From contig DATAAF010000136.1 of the NCBI GenBank assembly GCA_036260255.1, positions 1 through 19,658 of the forward strand: a stretch of DNA of 19,658 nt, in the 5' to 3' direction. Every line of letters begins with the position of its first letter. Position 1 is the first letter of the stretch. The DNA is from DASZJY01 sp036260255. Its GTDB lineage: Bacteria; Actinomycetota; Acidimicrobiia; Acidimicrobiales; AC-14. The position numbers and the translations under genes are program-made. Positions 15,470 to 19,658 of the stretch are shown here, in pieces. A model generated the notes under the pieces. The model searched no databases. It worked only from the letters and a program-made list of their open reading frames with translations, and was not told the DNA's origin.

Positions 15470-15742
15470 CTACTCGAAGACGGATTCCAAGGTGCCGTCC
15501 TCGTCGACCAGCGTGATCACGCCGTCCTCGCCCTGGACCAGGGTGAGGGGCGTCGCCTGGTCCTCCCACTTCTCGAAGGTGCGCACCAGACGCTGGTGCT
15601 CCATCGAGTCGTCCATGTGGAAGACGATCTCGGCCATGATCACCGGATCTCGGCCGCCGATGAGGTCGGCGGTGACCTCGGCTCCGTTCATCTCGACGTG
15701 CAGGAGCTGGACGCCTTGGATCACGTTCGCCTCATCATGCAT
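15470..15742 (-). CDS. Small acidic protein of unknown function
   Basis: This 90-aa protein is not recognised. It is acidic, with predicted beta-strand-like segments (VQLLHVEMNGAEVTADLIGG; PLTLVQGEDGVITLVDEDG) separated by a likely helix (DDSMEHQRLVRTFEKWEDQ), and has no signal peptide or membrane segment. The ATG at 15742 is supported by GGAGG about 8 nt upstream; the frame is open further upstream but without a comparable ribosome site. It converges on the radical SAM gene with 12 nt between and is the last of three small minus-strand genes. The clean codon pattern and good ribosome site support a real gene; the function is unknown. Confidence 0.7.
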   Translation of the reverse strand: MHDEANVIQGVQLLHVEMNGAEVTADLIGGRDPVIMAEIVFHMDDSMEHQRLVRTFEKWEDQATPLTLVQGEDGVITLVDEDGTLESVFE

Positions 15743-15879
15743 GGCGCGACCTCCACTTCCGGCCGCGTCCGCCGGTCCGGCGTCGCAGCGATGGCGTCGA
15801 TTTGTTCGGCTAAGCATTTCCCCGGTTCCCACCTCCGAAACCGGAGGGCCGGCGAGCACAGGGCCCGAGGGACCCCCGG

Positions 15880-16098
15880 TCAGCGCCGGATGGCGAGCCC
15901 CAGGAAGATGCCGACGATGAGGCCGAGGCTGCCGGCGGCCATGGTCGTCATCGTGCCGGTGGTCATGGCGGTCGTCGTCGCCATGTTCCCCGCCTGCACG
16001 GCGCCCTGGGTGGCTTCCATGCCCGCAGTCGTCGCCGTCTGGGCGGCCTGGGCCGTCTCCAGCGCGTGGATTCTCTCGAGAAGCTTTTCGTTGTCCAT
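15880..16098 (-). CDS. Small coiled-coil protein with C-terminal membrane anchor
   Basis: This 72-aa protein is not recognised as a named family. Residues 1-20 look like a short amphipathic or coiled-coil helix (MDNEKLLERIHALETAQ). Residues ~21-52 are Ala/Thr/Met-rich with repeated TT and ATT. A hydrophobic segment, GSLGLIVGIFLGLAI (~56-70), ends in RR, consistent with a tail-anchored membrane protein. The ATG at 16098 is used; an in-frame GTG at 16104 adds two residues. Neither has a strong ribosome site. It lies 74 nt downstream of the next small membrane-protein gene on the same strand. Confidence 0.6.
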   Translation of the reverse strand: MDNEKLLERIHALETAQAAQTATTAGMEATQGAVQAGNMATTTAMTTGTMTTMAAGSLGLIVGIFLGLAIRR

Positions 16099-16172
16099 GT
16101 TCACCGTTCGTCGAAGTTGCTCGCATCTGCAGCCATGTGCTTCCGCCGGGAGCGTCGGTCCGTCGTGGCGGC

Positions 16173-16478
16173 CTACCCCAGGCGCAGGAGCCGGGAAACA
16201 CCGGAGAACGCCACCCCTCCGGCCCGGGTAGAGGTCGACGAGGGCTCGGGGGTGACGTCTTCGACGTCGTAGGCCTCCAGGAAGTCCTGGGCGACCCAGA
16301 TCTCGACGTTCCCGCCGGTCACGGCCGTCGGCGTGGCCTCGACCCGGACGCTCGTGCGACCGTCGACGCGGCCGAAACGCTGATACCGCACGGTGGCGTT
16401 GTCCGACCGGAGCCGCCGGTGGCTCAAGGGCCGGTTGCCGAAGAAGCCGAGCACGGCGGTGACCACGACCAAGGCCAT
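16173..16478 (-). CDS. Small single-pass membrane protein, probably frameshifted at the N-terminus
   Basis: This 101-aa frame begins with a membrane segment (MALVVVTAVLGFFGNRPLSH) followed by a beta-rich region (VRYQRFGRVDG, VEIWVAQDFLEAYDVEDVTP). It resembles, from memory, actinobacterial single-pass proteins of ~140-160 aa with a YERF...APT pattern; no function is known. The ATG at 16478 falls inside the membrane segment and has no ribosome site. The same frame extends upstream as REAAPERAGWLI, while a different frame from GTG 16581 gives QESEGRVGRVLELEDNERFA and stops at 16510. One indel near 16505-16515 would join them into a natural N-terminus. The C-terminus also ends earlier than expected. 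Confidence 0.6.
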   Translation of the reverse strand: MALVVVTAVLGFFGNRPLSHRRLRSDNATVRYQRFGRVDGRTSVRVEATPTAVTGGNVEIWVAQDFLEAYDVEDVTPEPSSTSTRAGGVAFSGVSRLLRLG

Positions 16479-16694
16479 GATGAGCCAGCCCGCCCGCTCG
16501 GGCGCTGCCTCACGCGCTGGCGAAACGCTCGTTGTCCTCCAGCTCCAACACTCGACCTACCCGTCCCTCGGACTCTTGCACTGACAGGCTACGGACGCGG
16601 AACGCGTGCGTCGGGGATGGTCGCCCACCCTTGCTCCGACGATCGGATCCGTCCGTGGTCCTGGCCGCGGCGGCGCCGGTAGGGTCGAGACGAC

Positions 16695-17888
16695 ATGACC
16701 GTCGGAGACAGAGGTGCCCACGAGCTCAGCAGCATGGTGGAGAGCTCGCACCTGCTGGTCCCCGACGACGTGCCGGGCCTGCTCGTGGACCATGCGAAGG
16801 CCCTCGGTGCCGAGGATGCTGCCCTGTACCTGGTCGACTACGAGCAGCGCGTCCTGGTGCCGGTGCCCAACCCGAACGGCGCCGAACGGGACGAGGTGGT
16901 CATCGACACCACGCTGGCCGGGCGGTGCTACCGGACCCTCGAGATGCAGACGACCACCCGGGAGGACGGGGGGGTGCGGGTATGGGCACCCGTGCTGGAC
17001 GGCGTCGAGCGAGTCGGGGTGCTGGAGCTCGCCTTCGGGGCGGAGGAACCGGACCTCGACGAGATCCGAGTCCTCGCCGGGCTCGTCGCCGAGGTGGTGA
17101 TGACGAAGCAGGCCTACGGTGACCTCTTCGAGCGGGTCCGGCGCCGCCAGCCCATGTCGGTCGCGGCCGAGCTGGCCTGGCGCCTGCTCCCACCTCTCAC
17201 CTTCGGGACCGACGCGCTCGTCATCAGCGGCGTCCTCGCTCCGGCGTACCAGCTCGGGGGCGACTCCTTCGACTATGCCGTCGACGCCGACACCGCCAGG
17301 ATCGCCATGTTCGACGCCATGGGCCACGGCCTGGAGGCGGGGCTCCTGGCCAGCGTGGCCATGGCCGCCTGCCGCACCAGCCGGCGGGCGGGGAACGACC
17401 TCGCGGGCATGGCCGCCGCCATCGACCACGCCGTGGGCGCCGAGTTCGGCGTCGACCGCTTCGTGACCGCGGTGCTGGCGGAGCTCGACCTGGCGTCGGG
17501 GCGCCTGCGATGGTCCGTCTCGGGCCACCCACCGCCCCTGCTCCTGCGCAACGGCCGGATCGTCAAGACCCTCTTGGGCGAGGTGACGCCTCCGCTCGGC
17601 GTCAGCGGCGCCGTGGTGGTCTCCGAGGAGATGCTGGAGCCGGCCGACCAGGTGCTGTTCTTCACCGACGGCGTGGTCGAGGCCCGTTCGGCCGAGGGAG
17701 AGTTCTTCGGCGTGGACCGCCTGGTCGACATGATCTCCCGCACCTCGGCGGCGGCCACACCTGCGCCCGAGACGATGCGCCGCCTCCTTCACGCCATCCT
17801 CGACCACCAGGAGGGGGAGCTCCAGGACGACGCGACGATCGTGGTGCTCGAGTGGCGGGGCCCGGGCAGCCGGCTCCTGGAGCCCTGA
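16695..17888 (+). CDS. GAF-domain SpoIIE/PP2C-type serine phosphatase
   Basis: This 397-aa cytoplasmic protein has an N-terminal GAF-like sensor (~15-140; DAALYLVDYEQRVLVPVP, VWAPVLDGVERVGVLELAFG) and a SpoIIE/RsbU-type PP2C domain (~170-388). The metal-binding acidic residues are all present: GGDSFD (D190, D193), FDAMGHG (D207), FTDGVVEA (D325) and QDDAT (D378/D379), so it should be active. Such phosphatases dephosphorylate anti-sigma-factor antagonists in partner-switching stress pathways. No anti-sigma factor or antagonist is in the window, so the target is unknown. The ATG at 16695 has only a weak upstream purine run. The nearby Hpt-domain gene (18285) may belong to the same signalling neighbourhood. 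Confidence 0.92.
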   Translation: MTVGDRGAHELSSMVESSHLLVPDDVPGLLVDHAKALGAEDAALYLVDYEQRVLVPVPNPNGAERDEVVIDTTLAGRCYRTLEMQTTTREDGGVRVWAPVLDGVERVGVLELAFGAEEPDLDEIRVLAGLVAEVVMTKQAYGDLFERVRRRQPMSVAAELAWRLLPPLTFGTDALVISGVLAPAYQLGGDSFDYAVDADTARIAMFDAMGHGLEAGLLASVAMAACRTSRRAGNDLAGMAAAIDHAVGAEFGVDRFVTAVLAELDLASGRLRWSVSGHPPPLLLRNGRIVKTLLGEVTPPLGVSGAVVVSEEMLEPADQVLFFTDGVVEARSAEGEFFGVDRLVDMISRTSAAATPAPETMRRLLHAILDHQEGELQDDATIVVLEWRGPGSRLLEP

Positions 17889-17889
17889 T

Positions 17890-17905
17890 CGCCCGTCGGC
17901 GGGCG
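17890..17905. terminator. Candidate bidirectional terminator hairpin
   Basis: A perfect 6-bp stem, CGCCCG-TCGG-CGGGCG, with a tetraloop sits between the convergent stops of the phosphatase (17886-17888) and the PEBP fragment (17908-17910). It has no T-tract, as is common for actinobacterial terminators. The position supports the call more than the stem alone. Confidence 0.45.
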
Positions 17906-17907
17906 GT

Positions 17908-18228
17908 CTACCCGACGAAGAGCCCGGTGAGCGTCCCGGTGGCCAGGCGCTTGTCGTCCAGGGCGGCCCGCACCTCGTCGAGGCTGGCCCCGGGCTCAAG
18001 GGCCAACGGCGCGTCCAGGGCGAACAGGCGGAACACGTACCGATGGGCGTCGTCGCCCACCGGTGGTCGGGGCCCGCCGTAGCCCAGGTCGCCGTAGTCG
18101 TTGGGCCAGGGGGTGGCCTCCGGCGGTGCCTGGCCTTCGGCGATCGAGGTCGTCGTGGGATCGATCCCGCTGAGAAGCCAGTGCAGGAACGGCCCGCCGG
18201 GCGCGTCGAGGTCCTCGCACAGGACCGT
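17908..18228 (-). pseudogene. 5'-truncated PEBP (YbhB/YbcL-type) gene fragment
   Basis: Read from ~18228 to the TAG at 17908-17910, this frame gives the C-terminal ~106 residues of a phosphatidylethanolamine-binding-like protein: TVLCEDLDAPGGPFLHWLLS (family DPDAP...HW signature), PWPNDYGDLGYGGPRPP (ligand-pocket loop, YxGPxPP), RYVFRLFALDAPL and a normal C-terminus LATGTLTGLFVG. The first ~45-50 residues are absent. Upstream in the same frame there is no ATG, GTG or TTG before an in-frame stop at ~18286-18288, so the fragment has no usable start. The break coincides with the start of the Hpt reading frame on the opposite strand. It is a deletion remnant or an assembly join. Confidence 0.8.
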
Positions 18229-18284
18229 CCGGCGGCCCCGACGACCGGGTCGACGAGGAGATCCTCGACGAGCTCTTCCTGGTC

Positions 18285-18605
18285 ATGGGCGACGGCGGCT
18301 CGGAGGGCCTGGTCGAGGCCTGCGACCTGTTCCTGGACGGCGTCCCCTCCCGCGTCGCCGGCATCCGGGACACGCTGGCCGAGCGCCGGTTCGAGGACGC
18401 CGGCCGGGGCGCCCACACCCTCCGGGGGAGCGCCGGGGCTTTCGGCGCCCGGCGCCTGAGCGCCCTCACCGTCACCCTGGAGCGGCTGTGCCTGGAGGGC
18501 GACACCGCGGGAGCGACGGCCGTCCTCGACGAGATGGAGACGGAGTTCCGCATCTTCCGGGCCGTCCTGGTGGCCCGGCTCGGACGGCTCCCGAGCTCGC
18601 GCTAG
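18285..18605 (+). CDS. Hpt-domain phosphotransfer protein, 5' end probably lost
   Basis: The 106-aa protein contains a histidine phosphotransfer domain with AHTLRGSAGAFGA, the conserved phospho-acceptor His motif, followed by LERLCLEGDTAGATAVLDEM. Hpt domains relay phosphate between receiver domains in phosphorelays. The ATG at 18285 is the first standard start, but Hpt-like sequence already begins upstream in the same frame (DDRVDEEILDELFLVMGDGG from ~18240), and no start codon precedes it before a stop near 18170. The first helix of the domain is thus coded but not initiated, so the gene probably lost its 5' end. Its stop overlaps the convergent hydrolase stop (CTAG, 18602-18605). No kinase or receiver partner is adjacent. 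Confidence 0.7.
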   Translation: MGDGGSEGLVEACDLFLDGVPSRVAGIRDTLAERRFEDAGRGAHTLRGSAGAFGARRLSALTVTLERLCLEGDTAGATAVLDEMETEFRIFRAVLVARLGRLPSSR

Positions 18606-19658
18606 GCGGGGCGGGCGGCCGCGGCCAGGAACTGCGACATGCGGTCCAGGGCCGCCCTGTCACGTTGCGTGGCGGCTACCGGCGGGCCGGCGCCGTGGAC
18701 GTGGCTGGCGCCCGCCGGGTCGGACTCGTCCTCCGGCGTCTCCCCCGAGATCACGAGGGTCGGCCCGCTGCCGACCGAGTTGACCACCTGGGAGCCGGGC
18801 AGGGCCGCGGCCAGGCGCTGGGGGTCGTAGGGGGCAGGGTCGGCGGGCACGACGATCATGGCCGGGACCTTGACCTTGGCCGCCTCGGCCGCGGGGTCCA
18901 TCCCGTACAGCTCGGCGAGGAACTCGGCCTCCTGCGGCGGGAACAGTCCCCGCAGCTCGGTCCGCATGGCGTCGATAGGCGGCAGGGTGCGGGTGGCGAG
19001 CAGGCCGGCGACCAGCGCCCGTAGGGCGTCGGTCGACTCCTGCCCGTAGCGCTCGGAGAGCTGGGCGGCGCGGACGTCCACCAATGAGCGGCCGGGCGTG
19101 GAGATGAGCACCAGCCGCTTGACCCGCTGGTCGACGGCGGCCAGGCGCAGGGCGACCAGCCCGCCCTGGTCGTAGGCCACCACGGACAGGTCCTTGCCGG
19201 CCGTCTCCCGGCGCTGTTCGAGCAGGTCGAGGGCGGCCCGGGCGTCGGCCACCAGGTCGTCCATGGTCAGACGGACGTCGGGCTCGATCCTGCTCTCTCC
19301 CGTCCCCCGCTGGTCGTAGCGGTAGGTGGCCAGCCCGGCGTTGGTGAAGGCGGCGGCCAGGTCCCGCCCCAGGGGGTCGGCGACGCCGGTCGTGCCGATG
19401 ATCCCGTTGCGGTCGCCGGCGCCGGCGCTGGGCAGGACGAGCACGCCCGGAACGCTCTCGCCGGCTCTCGTCTCGGGCATGGTGAAGGTCCCGAACAGCC
19501 TCACCTTCCCCGCGCCCACGAACTGGACGGGGCGCTCGGCGGCGGCCGTGGGTTCCCCGGGCGGGGCGAGGGCGTCGTCGGAGCCGGAGTCGCCGCCGCC
19601 GCTGCTGCAGCCGACGGCGAGGAGGGCGAGGAGGGCGAGGACGGCGACCCGCCGGTGG
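18602..19658 (-). CDS. Lipoprotein alpha/beta hydrolase (5' end beyond window)
   Basis: About 351 codons are visible; the start lies past the right edge. The N-terminus is a lipoprotein signal peptide: RRVAVLALLALLALLAVGC with lipobox Cys at 19607-19609, then a Gly/Ser/Asp linker. The mature part is an alpha/beta hydrolase: VLVLPSAGAGDRNG (oxyanion region), TYRYDQRGTGES, then VAYDQGGLVAL, where the usual nucleophile Ser of GxSxG is Asp, as in epoxide hydrolases and haloalkane dehalogenases. MIVVPADPAPYD may hold the acid residue, and SHVHG a candidate catalytic His. A GTG at 19519 would give a cytosolic form but would discard the signal peptide. It is expected on the outer face of the cytoplasmic membrane. 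Substrate unknown. Confidence 0.85.
   Translation of the reverse strand, partial: HRRVAVLALLALLAVGCSSGGGDSGSDDALAPPGEPTAAAERPVQFVGAGKVRLFGTFTMPETRAGESVPGVLVLPSAGAGDRNGIIGTTGVADPLGRDLAAAFTNAGLATYRYDQRGTGESRIEPDVRLTMDDLVADARAALDLLEQRRETAGKDLSVVAYDQGGLVALRLAAVDQRVKRLVLISTPGRSLVDVRAAQLSERYGQESTDALRALVAGLLATRTLPPIDAMRTELRGLFPPQEAEFLAELYGMDPAAEAAKVKVPAMIVVPADPAPYDPQRLAAALPGSQVVNSVGSGPTLVISGETPEDESDPAGASHVHGAGPPVAATQRDRAALDRMSQFLAAAARPA
19617..19643. repeat. Three tandem 9-bp units in the signal-peptide coding region
   Basis: The unit GCGAGGAGG occurs at 19617-19625 and 19626-19634, with an imperfect third copy at 19635-19643. On the minus strand it encodes the repeated Leu-Ala-Leu core of the lipoprotein signal peptide. 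As a multiple of three it could change length without breaking the frame. Confidence 0.7.

Noticed and set aside
16557..18416. 619-codon open frame on the minus strand
   Set aside because: It is antisense to the phosphatase, whose motifs are unambiguous, and it does not match the PEBP frame.

Overview
The window is very GC-rich, uses many GTG and TTG starts, packs genes tightly with 4-nt stop/start overlaps, and carries PspC/LuxR-type signalling genes. Together this points to an actinobacterium. The heptose and glycan gene content resembles uncultured Acidimicrobiia-like lineages, but that placement is an inference; no rRNA gene is present to confirm it.

Left part (1-2802): a PspC-domain membrane protein (minus strand, cut by the left edge) diverges from an operon of a PspC-domain histidine kinase and a NarL/LuxR-type response regulator. 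The divergent promoter region holds two inverted repeats. Next come tRNA-His(GTG) and tRNA-Lys(CTT), then a small Rho-N-domain gene whose downstream part is split over three frames (3078-3339).

Centre (3427-15457): a surface-glycan island. A NodU/CmcH-type carbamoyltransferase converges on a protein with the catalytic fold of N,N-dimethylformamidase large subunits. An internally deleted metallo-beta-lactamase gene follows. Two head-to-head operons then diverge from about 11.4 kb. The leftward one encodes a GT9 heptosyltransferase, a GT-B glycosyltransferase, bifunctional HldE (heptose-7-phosphate kinase/adenylyltransferase) and a GT2 glycosyltransferase. The rightward one encodes a GT2/GT-B two-domain glycosyltransferase, a second GT9 enzyme and a radical SAM protein. 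HldE could supply ADP-heptose to the two GT9 enzymes, with the other enzymes extending or decorating the glycan. ADP-heptose chemistry is classically tied to Gram-negative LPS, so finding it in an actinobacterial island is the most interesting biology here.

Right part (15470-19658): three small minus-strand genes of unknown function, one apparently frameshifted; a GAF-SpoIIE/PP2C phosphatase; a PEBP-family fragment and an Hpt-domain gene that have both lost their 5' ends at the same point; and a lipoprotein alpha/beta hydrolase with Asp at the usual nucleophile position (cut by the right edge).

Several genes carry lesions: the Rho-N locus, the metallo-beta-lactamase, the 16.2-16.6 kb gene and the PEBP/Hpt junction. 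They could be real gene decay or assembly/sequencing errors, and read mapping would decide. I found no CRISPR array, insertion sequence or replication origin. The only gaps between genes approaching 300 bases are described as features.
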